Source: Prostheceraeus crozeri
Taxonomy: Eukaryota > Platyhelminthes > Polycladida > Euryleptidae
Assembly (NCBI GenBank): GCA_907163375.1
Contig: CAJQUW010016860.1
Span: 162,501-226,500, forward strand
Length of the DNA: 64,000 bases
Reading direction: 5' to 3'
Position numbers and translations under genes: made by a program. Below are positions 42,621 to 54,264 of the stretch, in pieces (the stretch's first letter is position 1; each line of letters opens with the position of its first letter). Below the pieces are notes generated by a model. The model saw only the letters and a list, made by a program, of their open reading frames with translations. It did not search any database and was not told the DNA's origin.

Positions 42621-44158
42621 ACATTGGTGACTCACATATTGTCCGATTTTCATTTTCATTTTGAGTCATCTTCAATAGAGCATGAACATTACGCATGCAA
42701 AAATTGATCCAATGTAAGAGGAATTTAGCGCTGCTCTAATGGTGCCACTTTCAGCGCTTGACGCAAATTTATTCATTTTGAAAAACGAAATTCTTTTAAA
42801 TACTTCACTAGAAAATAGTGGGTTAAATAAGCCATCATGCATTTGGATTTCTCACATATATGTTGCAAGAAATTTTATGTTTTCTGAATTTTCTGAAATG
42901 TAGCTTTTAAGCACAGGGAGTTGCATTCTATGACTGGCAGTTACCAACAATTGCGATGTTATGCAATTGATGAATTAAAGTAGAATAACTTGTCATCATC
43001 TCGTATTAACTAAAATATATGTTTGCTTATGGAAGTGCATTTGTTTGTAATGTTAAACAAAATAAGAGGGAATTTGCATCACTGCCTAAATCCACTATTT
43101 GCCTAAGATCGAGTTATGCAACATTTCATCATTTTCAACTTGGCAACTTTGTTTATATGATCGCGAATACTTCGCCTCCATAAAAGTAGAATCAAAGATG
43201 CTGCTCAATGTCATCTGTCTGTGTATATGTTGCATATGGCAGTATTTGAGATGTCCGCTACATGCAAACTTCTGTAATGGTACCTCAAACTGGGCTATTC
43301 AAACAATTGTATCGACAAGTTATTGTAGGGCTACGTGTGTAACTTGCTCATGTAATTCATAACGCCCACAGCAAATCATCATGATCCACATGCATGCAAA
43401 CACTATTTATCGTAGATTTATTTGTAACCCGCTTGTAGGTAGACTCGATTATACGTTGCTCCTCCGTCTTTTGATGCATGATTTAGTCGTGTATAACCTT
43501 ATTCGCGAGGATAGCCACTTAGGCAGTTAACCCTTACTTCAGAAATCCTGATTATGCTCCATGTTATGCTAACACCCACTGCACTTGCAGAGGAAAATGA
43601 AAAACCATTCTGTTGTACATGTACAACCAAAGGATGGATCTTAGTCACGTAAATACCCGTCCTAATCCAAAACTAAAAAATAAAAACTAATCCAAAATCA
43701 ATGTGAAATCCAAAATAAAGGAGAAATAATAGTAATAGAATAATCCATCAAGATGCAGAGAGTTGCTCAAAGACATGAGAGCCGTGAGACTTACTAAGTA
43801 CTTTAGACTGTAATAGTTGAAGATTCTCATGTGTGTTCTCCGAACTTGAATTTGATCCCTACATCTCTAATCAGACGTGTGTGTGCCTTCTTCCCAAATT
43901 CTATGATTGATAAGTTTATTCTTATCATGATTGATACAGTCAATTTTTATCAAATTAATCAGCTTCCTAATTAGATTGCTTAAAGTTAATCGATTTTTGA
44001 TATTGAAGATTTTCATCTAATATCTCATCGGACTGTATTCATCTCCGAGTATCTACTGAAGCAGGTAATGGATATTCAGCTAGCTCGACCATGAAATTTG
44101 TAAGACTTCATTTTTAACATTGACATCAATATCCGTCCTTTGTTAGACAACACATTTC
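42621..44158. other. No recognisable gene
   Basis: AT-rich, with short frames only (the longest about 87 residues, without recognised similarity). Nothing else supported. Confidence 0.5.
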
Positions 44159-44166
44159 CTCCACAG

Positions 44167-44894
44167 CAGGGATGTGGAGTCGGAGTCCCGGAGTCTTATC
44201 AACTGGAGTCGGAGTCCTGGACTACGGCCTATAACTAGACTCCAAATATAATGCAAACAAATTATTTATCCTCGTACATAGCTGTCAGTGTCTTGATGTC
44301 AACTTTCTCCGTCAAGCAAAAGTACAGAGACAGCAGTGCATGCAAAGCTTGTAATAGTTGAGGGAATGAACCGTGATAGTGAAAAAAAGGATTGTCTTTC
44401 TAGAGAAGACAAGCCTTCCTATCCTCGATCACACCTACACTATATAATACTAGTTTGTTTGAGAACATTACCTTTAACCCCCACGTTAATCGAGTGTGAT
44501 TTCTCCTCCAAAGCGCATATTAAAATCGAAAGTGCACTCATATTTTTTGGAAAAAGATGTGGGATTTTCCTGCCTGGTAGAGACTGGAGAAAAGCCATGT
44601 GAAGCACACATCAAAAAGATGGGAGGAGCCGAATGGCATGCATCCAACTTAAAGCGTCATTTGATAAACTTTCATCGATAATGATTGATAATTGATACAG
44701 CAATGATCACCAGATTGGTTCAGCTAAGCCTGTAATGATCTATGATGTAGGTTACCGGTTTGTTTTTCAAAAGACTGGGCTTTAAAAACTTGGCATCCGG
44801 AGTCAAAGTCCTATCAAAAGCCGGAGTCTTATCAACCCCCGTAGTCGGAGTCGGAGACGGAGTCCTTTCAAAATGATAGGACTCCGCACCCCTG
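44167..44894 (+). mobile_element. Short hAT element keeping only a BED zinc finger
   Basis: Terminal repeats CAGGGATGTGGAGTCGGAGTC (quoted in part) and the inverse ...GACTCCGCACCCCTG. Exact 8-bp duplication CTCCACAG at 44159-44166 and 44895-44902. Inside, a plus-strand frame (44496-44681) reads SKVHSYFLEKDVGFSC, then CEAHIKK, then ASNLKRHLINFH, the C-x-C / H-x-H layout of a BED finger, which hAT transposases use for DNA binding. The DDE core is deleted, so it is a 728-bp non-autonomous derivative. Confidence 0.85.
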
Positions 44895-45156
44895 CTCCAC
44901 AGATCTGATAAATGACAAAGAGATGCTTTTGTGTGAATTTTATTCTAATGTTTCCGTCATGATTGTCGTCGCTGTTTTAGAATCTTCAAAGCGATCACTG
45001 GTGTTTGAGTGTACATGTGACATTCTGATAGAAAAGTACTTTTGCATCAAATTGCAAAATTTACAGCGTAAATTGATTAAGCACAAATTTAGTGAAATCA
45101 AAGCTTATCTCTTAATTCATCAAATATCATCACCATGACTAAAACTAATTTGATTT

Positions 45157-45169
45157 TCTTTATTTTCAG
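45157..45169 (+). other. Candidate splice acceptor before the GPCR start codon
   Basis: TTTTCTTTATTTTCAG ends at 45169, with a possible branch point CTAAT near 45145. The ATG follows 11 nt later. An intron in the 5' untranslated region is likely; the first exon was not identified. Confidence 0.5.
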
Positions 45170-45180
45170 ACTTTACAATA

Positions 45181-46239
45181 ATGACTACACAACCAACGTT
45201 CATCGACAGTCCATCTGATCTTCTGTGCATCAAAAATGATATTTCATGTGTCAGTTCTGCTATTTTGGGGATACTAGCAGGAATCGTATTCCCTATCATA
45301 TCTATATTTGGACTAGTGGCCAACAGTTTCATTTTCTTCATATTTGCATTTCGATGGCAATCTCCATCAAGGAATACCATATATTTGGCGGCTTTAGCAT
45401 TGGCTGATAATCTTAACATGATAGTCATGGGATGGCTTTGGGCGTTTCCTGCCAAAGGTCTTCCATATTTATCGAAAGGAAATGTTTATTTCTTCACTTT
45501 TGCACAATCGGATTTTGCCTGTCGAATTCATCGTTATTTCTTTGCTTTTGCTCCAACTTTGGCAACAAATGTCTTTTTACTGGCTATCGTTGATCGTACA
45601 TTAGCGATTTATCTACCGACAAAGGCTCATCGCTTACCGACAAAAAGAGCTTGGCAAGCATTGGTGGTCATATTTGGGATAACTTCGTTGTTATCATTAC
45701 CGTTCGGAATAAATGTAGGTTGGAGTGTGAATGAAAAAGGCATACGATCATGTTGGCTTTTGCGAGCTCAAGAAGCATTTGAAGTCTATAGCATTCTCAC
45801 CGCCAACAACGGACTATTGCAAACTTCTGCAATTGTCGTCTTAAATTGCTTGATGGTCAGTAAGCTTGCTAGACTGCGTTCAAAAAGTCAGATAGATGGC
45901 GACAAGTCTCTTCGTCGAAAGGAAATTTCATCGGCAATTTTGTTGATAACTCTGTCATGCATATTTTTAGGAGGGGCAGTTTTGCAAGCTTCTGGTTATT
46001 TATTGGCATTCATATACTCTTATTTCAGCAATGCAGCGCAGCCGCAAATTCGCATGGCTTATAATGTAAGTGACATTGGCTGGCAGATATTCTTTATTCA
46101 AGAATCCATTAATTGGTTCATTTATATGAAGCAGATGGAAAGATTTCGATTGATAATGATTAGCATTGTAACCAGGCAGCAGAGAGTGATTCCGGTTAGC
46201 CAGTCATTTACTCTGAAAAAGTCAAATAAAGTAAGTTAA
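45181..46239 (+). CDS. Rhodopsin-like G-protein-coupled receptor (352 aa), orphan
   Basis: Plasma-membrane receptor signalling through G proteins; the ligand cannot be told. Seven hydrophobic segments near residues 29-57, 65-90, 112-145, 157-180, 209-228, 250-280 and 297-318. Family marks: Asn48 in GLVAN (TM1), Asp76 in LALAD (TM2), Cys114 before TM3, Asp138-Arg139 in VDRT (DRY variant), Trp158 in TM4 and Cys191 for the usual disulphide. TM6 lacks the CWxP motif and TM7 has NWFIY instead of NPxxY. The coding region is one exon from the ATG, with a splice acceptor just upstream. Near the end, AAAGTAAGT could also be a donor (46228), so the C-tail might be longer in another isoform. Peptide-receptor-like and probably from a lineage-expanded family. 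Confidence 0.85.
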   Translation: MTTQPTFIDSPSDLLCIKNDISCVSSAILGILAGIVFPIISIFGLVANSFIFFIFAFRWQSPSRNTIYLAALALADNLNMIVMGWLWAFPAKGLPYLSKGNVYFFTFAQSDFACRIHRYFFAFAPTLATNVFLLAIVDRTLAIYLPTKAHRLPTKRAWQALVVIFGITSLLSLPFGINVGWSVNEKGIRSCWLLRAQEAFEVYSILTANNGLLQTSAIVVLNCLMVSKLARLRSKSQIDGDKSLRRKEISSAILLITLSCIFLGGAVLQASGYLLAFIYSYFSNAAQPQIRMAYNVSDIGWQIFFIQESINWFIYMKQMERFRLIMISIVTRQQRVIPVSQSFTLKKSNKVS

Positions 46240-47360
46240 GGTGATGGATGCTGCTTCAACGAAGTTAAATGACATCTGAGAGAATGTTTTAATTCCGATA
46301 GATTGATAGCTTCGATATAATTGTTCATAACAACTTTTCTCAGAAACTTTACTCAATACAGTGTCTTAAAAACAATTTTTAAAGCGTTGGTTTTTCATTG
46401 GGTGTGTAGCCTCTCCCCGGGCGATGTCGACAGCTATCGACATTGGTAGTTGGTCGCTCTAGGACACAATGTGCTTTGTGACATTGAATAAGGACGATAG
46501 AAACTGACACCTCAGGTCAATTACAAATAACAACATTATTGCCTACTCGATTACTGCTAGCGATTAACATTGTCTTGTCAAGCTTCAAAAAAGGGCTCCA
46601 TGGATGTTTCCACATGAAGAAAACGAAGGTAAGTTTGATGACGATTTAATACAAGATAACTGCCCTATTTGCATTCACATATGATTGTATCGTGAATAGG
46701 AAGCCCAAGATAGGATGTTCAGCATAAAATAATATTCCTCAATTCATTCAGTAGATCACAGGATTTTTTAATGTCAATGTCTACATATGTCGACAGCGTG
46801 TGTAAGGCAATTTGCAGATATCTGTTGAGAAATTGATGAACATTATATACATCAAGAGACACCTAGTCAGTTGAACTCAAAGTAAAGTAATTTAAGTACG
46901 CATCCTTACATGAAATGGTTAGTAAATGCAATGCATATTGCGTTCCAATGACTACCATTTATCCTAATTTTAGAAGTAGGCCTACTTTTGCATGACTGAC
47001 ACCAGACATCACTATATATTTCCATGATAAATTCAGTAGATGCCAAAGTATGCATTTGACTGAACAAATAGTCTTCAGCACTTATAGCAGAGAAACTGAC
47101 CAAGCTGTTGTTGATATCTAGACGCAAATGATGCAAAATATCTACCAGAATTTTGTCTTTCTTTTATCTTGAGACGATTACTGAATTCTTCAGAAATGGA
47201 TGCAGCAACTTCGGCCCAATCGTCCGGGCCGTGTCCAGAAGAGAGAATGCGACTCCGAAGTAATCGATGATGTAGCTGTCTATGTTTACATAACAAGAAT
47301 AAGGCGTAAATCGCTTTGATAATAATTTTCTCGTACTTACATAAATTGTGATTCTAAAAT
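46240..47360. other. No recognisable gene downstream of the GPCR
   Basis: AT-rich sequence. It may contain 3' untranslated sequence of the receptor. No polyadenylation site could be assigned with confidence. One GTAGGCCTAC palindrome at about 46976. Confidence 0.5.
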
Positions 47361-47364
47361 AATG

Positions 47365-47450
47365 CTTAATTGATCGCAAAGATTTGAACCCACTTGCCGC
47401 GATAACTGAAGTCGCAATTTCAACCTCCAGACTATACCAGCAAATTCTCA
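47365..47450 (-). repeat. Possible tRNA-derived SINE fragment
   Basis: On the minus strand, TGGTATAGTCTGG resembles a pol III box A, and GGGTTCAAATC, about 45 nt on, resembles box B. The spacing is tRNA-like, but the T-stem pairs badly, so it is not a functional tRNA. A tRNA-derived SINE head is the likelier reading. Confidence 0.4.
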
Positions 47451-47799
47451 AAATCCTCAAAACCACTGTGATTTACAATTGATAGCGTCTTTGCCTCAAC
47501 ATCGATGCTCACAGAGTTGGTGACAGAGCACCATAATCTTCGGTGTACGTCATCGAAAGACGCATTGAAAAATGCCCTGTGCAACTGAAATTGCTAATAG
47601 AGAAAGATCGGGTCCTCCACGAATGTTTTACAGACTGTCTACAAGGTCATTTTAAAGAAACCGAAGTTTTCATAAGAATGTGAGATGATTAAAAAAACAA
47701 GCTGTGAATGTAGTACCTTACATTTTTGGGAACCTAGGATTATCGGATTTGCTAAAAATATATGTGTAACAGCAGAAAAGGAACGAGATTTTATATGAA

Positions 47800-48886
47800 T
47801 CAATTATATTTTGGGTTAATGTGGTTACCTTTCTTTTCAATACAGTATTGAAACCGCATAGGGACTGATTCACAAGTTGCTTGAAGCATCTTGATCGAAA
47901 TGTCATTCATAGCCGCCCGTATCCGTTCTTTGAGTTCCTCCAAAGAATGCGGAGAAGGAGTGTACACATTGGCTTTCAAATAGCCCCACAATCAAAAGTC
48001 ACACGGATTTAAGTCAGGGCTTCTTGGAGGCCATTCCGTGGGAAATCCCTTGGAGATGACTCTCTCCTGAAAGATTGATCTCAGAGTCAGCTTACTAGCG
48101 TTTGATGTGTGAGGTGGTGCACCATCCTGTTGCATCCATGTCTTCTTCAACATTCTTCTCTGAGTCAAATTAGGTTTCACATGATCGGCGATCACTTGCT
48201 GGTATCGTGCGGAGTTCACAGTTACTGTTCTGCCGTCATCATCTTCAAAGAAGAATGGAGGAAGCAAAACTTTGTGAGTAAATCCAGCCCAAACAATTAA
48301 TTTCGGAGAATGAAGTGGCTGTTCTTGGATTTCATATGGATTGTTGGTTGACCATATTCGTGTGTTCCACGAGTTAACTGCCCCGGAGAGATGAAAATGA
48401 GCTTCATCAGTCCATAAGATGTTGTTAAGAAATTGGTCATTTTCAGAAAACTGCTGTAGCATTGATGAGCAAAAGTTCAATCTCTTTTTACAGTCTAAAG
48501 AAGTCAGCTGCTGCACAAAATGAATTCGGTATGGATGCATCCGCAGGTGGCATTTCAATATCTTTCGGGCACTTGCTTGACTAATGCCAACGTCTGCTGA
48601 CTTTGGCAATGCTCGTTCTTCCGGACGAGGTAGCCACAAGTTCTGCAACATGTTCGAGGTGCTCGTCACTCACACGAGGTCTCCCTGATTTTGGCAGATC
48701 GGAGACACTGCCAGTTGTCTGAAACCTCTCGATTAATGCACACACAGTAGATAACGATGGGGCCTCGGATTTTCTTTTCAACCCTTTATTCGTCGAGAAT
48801 CGTCTTAAGGCAGCAGCAAAACTTCGCCCATTTTCGTAGCACAACTCAACGATCAGAATTCTATCATGGAGCTCGATGCGAGACAT
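47800..48886 (-). pseudogene. Mariner-like transposase with one stop and one frameshift
   Basis: Cut-and-paste transposase. The ATG at 48886 (MSRIELHDRILIVELCY) leads to an N-terminal helix-turn-helix pair and GRPRVSDEHLEHVAELV. The DDE/D core follows: ILWTDEAHFHLSG (first Asp), WMQQDGAPPHTS (second Asp) and PPRSPDLNPCDF (third Asp 37 residues on), then LWGYLKANVY. A frameshift near 48600 separates the DNA-binding part from the core. A stop at 47992, in the place of a residue between CDF and LWGYLK, ends the frame. Otherwise it aligns along the whole length, so it was lost recently. Confidence 0.88.
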
Positions 48887-49489
48887 TTGAATTGGACGCT
48901 GGGGAAAATAGAAATAGCTTATCTGCAAGCAGTGGCGTCTTCTCCGTAGCTGCGAGTCGGCACATCCTCAAAAATAATTTTCCAACAATTACGTATAAAA
49001 ATGAAAAGTGTCATAATTCATTTAATTCGATTGCTTCTCGTGATAGCTGTGCACAGCTTTCCTTCTCAAAATCAGACGCTTAATTTCAGAGCTAACAGTT
49101 TTGCAGCACGTGCTCGAATCACAGCTGTTTTCTTCGAACAATTAGACACACAAGCTAGTCGTGTGTCCTGACGGAGCACTGATGTTCAGACAGCGAAAGA
49201 GAGTTGTGACGTGTGTTTGAGGCAGTAAGCGCACGCGCCCGCGACAATATTGGCTTTCCCGATAAACATAATGGTTTGCCTTCTCCAATTTTTGCAATGA
49301 AATTCTACACAATTCTTGATCGAGGCGCGGTACCTAAATATAGTAAGGGAAGTGCAACCCAATTGTTCCCGGATTCGCTTAATGTCAGAGAGGCACTACG
49401 TCGACAGTAGCAGATGGCTGACGTTCAGACAAGACTGTGATCAGATGATGAGCGTTCTCCAATGAATGCAGAGTAATGCATCTGACTCG

Positions 49490-49910
49490 AAAATCCTGAT
49501 TCGGTAGAATTCCATAATTTGTTTTTACGTGATTGATGTGACGCTATGTGGAGTACTGCAGATGAGATCATAACCACGCCTTTCGTCCGAAGGGAATATA
49601 CTGAAAGGATGACAGTCGTCAAACAAGGTATAAAATAGCCTGATATAAAATGAAAGTAGTCACTGAAAAAGAAATAAGAAGCACTACACAAGACATTTTA
49701 ATGTATCAAAATTTCAAACATGTGAGTGGCTGACCGGCCGTGAGAAACACAGGAAACTGTTGGCCTTGCCTCCTTTTTTCTTGAGATAATGTGGTCTCAG
49801 CTCCTTGAGTAAGGCGGTTAAGCGACATGAGCAATCACTTCTCATGTGCACATTCACTTGGCCTTAAATAATGTTCGGGATGTAGTTATTAAAAATTCAT
49901 TTAAATTCAT
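49490..49910 (+). pseudogene. hAT transposase remnant (TTF-type zinc finger), copy 2
   Basis: Plus-strand, two frames: SKFQTCEWLTGREKHRKL and CWPCLLFS, then LSKAVKRHEQS, the order expected for the TTF-type zinc finger of hAT transposases (FQ-x2-WL, C-x2-C, HE-S). It matches the fragment 29641-29965 in inverted orientation. It lies inside the mariner-like element. Confidence 0.6.
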
Positions 49911-50142
49911 GAAAATTAATGTTGTAACATAAAAAAAAGTGTTTGGTATAGAAATAGTATTCCAATGCCGAGTGAAGGCCTGTGGTCTGGGAGCACGCGA
50001 CGCCACTGTCTGCAAGGTATGTGGTATATAAGAATCCGACTACGTGCCTAGTCTAAAAATAGAAATAATGTGTAGATATCTCATTATTTGACGACATAGC
50101 AATCAAACAAAAAGTTGCGTTACTTTAAAATGACCCTGTGTA

Positions 50143-50744
50143 GTTGCTGTTCGCAATTGGAACGACAGCAAGCTCCGACGAAGGAGTCGCCCCCACTGGT
50201 AAGGCCCCCGGTGGAGCACAGAGTTGAGGAAGTGTGATTGGCCTCCTCAGCAAAAAAATGATCAAAAGTTACAGTCTACACATGGGCGGCTTCAAAAAGC
50301 TGGACAGATTCCTGTCAGACTATTGTCCAAGAATACGAAGTAAAAATTGGTGGTGCCTCTTTATCCATTTTATCAATATGTCTTCCGCAGCCACATGGAG
50401 ATTATATCGAGAACTGGGAGGACAGATGAGTCATTTGCAAGTTCGCCGCTGAGATGCTTATTCTTTCATATCATATACACTTGTAGGCCTAACGGAAATC
50501 TACGACAACAAGGTCGACCTGGACCTTCTCGACAGTCGACTAATGCTATCAAGACGAGCAACATTCAGTATATGTGCGTCTCAGGGAAGCAAGCAGGCTC
50601 GTTGACTGCAATGTCGAAAGTTGCTCTTCACATGGCATTTTTAGGCAATGACTCTTCCGATTTTTGAAAGAAATCATTCATATATGCTTGCACATGTAAA
50701 CATTTGAATCAAGCTCATATCCAGGGGGGAAATATTAATAGGGA
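50143..50744. other. No recognisable gene
   Basis: Mixed-composition sequence between the mariner-like element and a dispersed repeat. Short frames only (72 and 106 residues), not recognised. Confidence 0.45.
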
Positions 50745-51484
50745 CTAGTGATGCAAATGGAAAATTTTCCAATTTTTTCAAAATTTTCCGGAAAATTTTT
50801 ACATTGAAAACTTTGAAATTTATATTTTGGTGATTGACGTTTTTGCCTTTGTTTTGGAGACTTATTATAGTCGTTTGAAAAGACTATGTAATATTCAAAG
50901 ACCGAAAACTTCTCTATCATCCCTGTATGTTAACTTTTGTAACCAACTGCACCTTTTCCAAGTCTATTCCAAATCTTTCCAAATGAATTTCAGACATTAG
51001 ATGGATTTCAGATTTCTCTAGCTGAATTTCAGATATCTGTCAGAAGCTCAACTTTGAAAAGATCTTAAATTCAACTGGAGATCTCCAATTCATGTGGATT
51101 ATATATGAAATTCATTTGGGCAGATCTGAAATCAAATTGGAACTATCTGAACCATCTGAACTAGAAATGGAGGATGTGTATCCTCAGCGAAGATATCGGA
51201 CAATAGGCCAGAAGTTAGAGGCTATCATAGATATTCTTTTACTCATCACAGATATCTTTAGTGACCAAATATCTCACGACTTTACAGTCTTTATGTCTTC
51301 CAATATGGTCGCTTATGAATGCTGCGTGGACTGTGTGCTTATACTTCACATGTTCATCAACACATCAAGAATTTGCATATGATCAGCGCTGCATAATACA
51401 GCTTAACTTTCAAGCTAATAAGCAAACTCCAAAATGAAGTATATTATTTTTGCTCCAGATCTTTCACATTGCATGAAATTATAC
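50745..51484 (+). repeat. Dispersed repeat, copy 1 (with 63301-64000)
   Basis: It starts CTAGTGATGCAAA and matches 63301-64000 in the same direction over its whole visible length, at roughly 90% identity with small indels. It contains gaaaattttcc palindromes and many inverted words around TCTGAAATTCATTTGGG. Family unknown. No protein. Confidence 0.85.
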
Positions 51485-51599
51485 CCCTATTGTAAAGCAA
51501 GATTTACGTTATCCCAAACGGTGTCTGTGTGATAATTAAAAATCACATTTGTGACGCCTTGCGCTGCACACGATCAATACTGTTTACAATAAAACACCG

Positions 51600-53466
51600 G
51601 GAACGCCACTTGCAGAGGTTTCACTCGTTACTCGGTCATCGGAATGGCATCATCTCGTCCAAGGAGAAGAATCGAAAGAGTGCGACAATATGGCTTTGAT
51701 GAAGATAGTGACGAAAGCTCGGAAGAAGAATCCCTTGTCTCCCATGCTGCTTCTAGTGAAGATTCCGAGTCCGATAATTCTCAAGGTGAACTTGATCACG
51801 ATACTGACCCATACTCCGAACAGTTGACGAATGACGAATGGATTGCAGTTATGTGTCGACAATCGACAATCATTCTTGTGAACTCGATTTCTCAGGAAGC
51901 GTAGGATGGAACATTGATACAAACACTTTTACGGAAGAAGAATACCTGAATCAATTTCTACCACATGACTTTTTTGTGAAATTGGCAACATGGATCAATA
52001 ATCGCCTCGTCATATGTGAGGCAAGCATGTTTCTTGATGCTGAAGATAAATTCCACTATAAACCTACTGATTCGAATGAGATGAACAAGTTCATCGGCCT
52101 CACATTACTCATGGGAATCATCAGGAAACCTACGATAAATTCGTATTGGAATACTGACGACATGATGCGCACTGACTTCTTCCTCAAAAAGGAATCTATG
52201 AGCAGGGACCGGTACAAGTTCTTATTGAAGTTCCTTCGTTTCAGTAATCCATATGAAGTCGACGACAAAAATAAAAACAGTCGAATCAATGATTTTCTGG
52301 AAATGGCTAATTTATTGTTCCAGCAAGTTACTCCTGATCTGAATTTATCTTTGGATGAAGCGCTTATCCTCCACAAAGGTAGACTGGGATTCAAGATGTT
52401 CATACGTACGAAACGTTCAAGATTCGGAATCAAGCTGTATGTTCTTGCCGATGCCTTTGGTTACGTAACACGTGTATGCGTATTACTATGGGAAAGATAC
52501 CCAGTATCCAAGTGCAGGTAGGCCTACAGTGCCAGAAGATTTTTCAAAAAAGTGAAACCATCGTTGTGACTCTGTTATCCCAGGCCAATCTACTTGACAA
52601 AGGTTACATTGTCCATATTGATAACTGGCATTGTAGCCTTCGTTTAGTTGAATACCTTCGGTATCACAGAAAGACAGGTGTACGTGGAACAATCAGAACA
52701 AACAAAGGCATCCCACAAAAATTGATTGATGTCACTCAAGCCCCGGTGAGTTCTACCTTCGTGCGCAAGAATCATGTATTGGCGGTGAAATTCACAGACA
52801 AAAAGGATGTCTACGTCGTTTCCAGTGTAGACCAGGCAGGTCTCATCAACAAAGAAAGAGTCGAAAGAGGTGGTCATCGTCATACTATTCAGAAGCCTAC
52901 TATTCAGATGATTGATTACTATAACCCTATTCGTCGCTCACATGCATGGTTTAAGAAAATTGGAATAAATTTATGTTTCCGGCTTATGTTGAACGCCTTT
53001 ATATGTTACCGACAGGAAAAAACCGGAAAGCTGATTTCCTTGCATTTTTGAAGAAGACAGTCTTGCTTCTGACCAAGATACCGTGCCAGACGCCATGCCA
53101 AAGATCCAGCCGAAATTATTCCGCATCATCAGCAGATCCTGTCGATCCACAACCACAGATTCACACGTGTGTTCAAATCCCTTCGACCGAAAATAAACGG
53201 AACCCCAAGAAGCGTTGCAGGGTCTGCTACGCTAAAAATATTCGCAAGGAATCTAGATTTCATTGTCCGATGTTTCCTGGTTGACCAGGACTCTGTAGAG
53301 CATGCTTTTCGCAGTATAGCTACGCTTAGAGACTTTTTCTAGCATTATAATGTTTCTTTCAGCGATTTTCAATAAAAAAGTTGGTTTTTAAAACGTGTAT
53401 TTTTGTTGAATTTTTGCCGCCCACATATTACACTCCTATTCTAGCGACCCGACTCGAAAGGGTTAA
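51600..53466 (+). mobile_element. piggyBac DNA transposon, broken; left end not found
   Basis: Transposase at 51644-53330. The right end reads cgacccgactcgaaaggg followed by TTAA (53463-53466), a piggyBac terminus and target site. No matching left terminus with TTAA was seen between 51485 and 51640, so the left end is either degenerate or lost. Confidence 0.82.
51644..53330 (+). pseudogene. piggyBac transposase, at least three frameshifts and a core deletion
   Basis: Acidic N-terminus (ASSRPRRRIERVRQYGFDED), then FIGLTLLMGIIRKP, LSLDEALILHKGRLGFK with first catalytic Asp, RSRFGIKLYVLAD, YIVHIDNWHCSL with second Asp, and YYNPIRRSHAWFKK. The stretch with the third Asp (YN-x-MGGVD in the other copy) is missing: KPTIQ is followed directly by MIDYYNPIRRS. 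The C-terminal Cys-rich zinc finger is present: CRVCYAKNIRKESRFHC. Frame changes near 51890, 52490, 52545 and 53000. Inactive. Confidence 0.87.
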
Positions 53467-54264
53467 AAACTTGAAATTTCAACCAAGAAAGCACGAGGAA
53501 GATCTCGACTTTTTTCATGAAGACTTCCATTATAACACGGATCATGAAATTCCCTTGATAATCAGCTTAATTTCCGCTTAGCTAGGATGCTTATTAGCAA
53601 ATATTCATTGCTTTTGATATCCAACTTGTTTCATACTATTTATTCAGGAGAGTCATCTCGGTAGTATATAAATTGGCATGTTTTGACTTTTTTCAAAAGT
53701 GCTCAAATAATTTTTTGGACCACGGGAACGTAACTCTGCAAAAAACTGAATCGTTTGATATAAAAATTTTCACTATATACAGATACTTTTTTGAGTCGAC
53801 ACTCTACCTATAGGCCTACATCCCCACTCTATGACTGAAACTTCAAGTTTTTGATTCATTTTTCACCGGCATGATTTCATGATTCACTAAATTCATGTCT
53901 CATTTCTTGAATCTGAATAGTGATGTGGACCCATTTACATCTTTCAAAGTTGATTGAAATCATTGTCTTTGATTCTGTTATTTTGCTCTGCCAGTGGCAG
54001 GTTGCCTGTGATATGATCACACATAAGAAAATGCCCGTGAGGTTGAACATGAAAGTAATAGGAACTCATCGAATTGCTAATTTAACAAACATTAAATTTT
54101 CAAGACTGTCATGACACTGAGAATCTGTAAAATACCATCATTCATTCTGCATTACTATCATAATCACTCAATTCCGTTGAAATTTCTTCAAAACTGCAAA
54201 AAGTTGCATATCTCACATTTGGTTACAACACCGCCTGTATCTCCCTTGAGTTCATTTAATAAAA
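53467..54264. other. No recognisable gene
   Basis: AT-rich. The words cactctacc and cactctat recur here and at the inverted repeats that follow. Nothing coding. Confidence 0.45.

Larger units (their letters stand above)
47642..50140 (-). mobile_element. Mariner-like DNA transposon, broken, with a hAT remnant inside
   Basis: The right end read inward is CACAGGGTCATTTTAAAG and the left end is CAAGGTCATTTTAAAG, both flanked by TA (47640-47641, 50141-50142). The transposase is on the minus strand at 47800-48886. The remaining 1.2 kb between the gene and the right end includes an inserted hAT remnant (49490-49910). Length without it is about 2.1 kb. Confidence 0.75.

Noticed and set aside
47365-47450. 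A functional tRNA gene
   Set aside because: Box A and B are plausible but the T-arm does not pair properly; a SINE relic is likelier.
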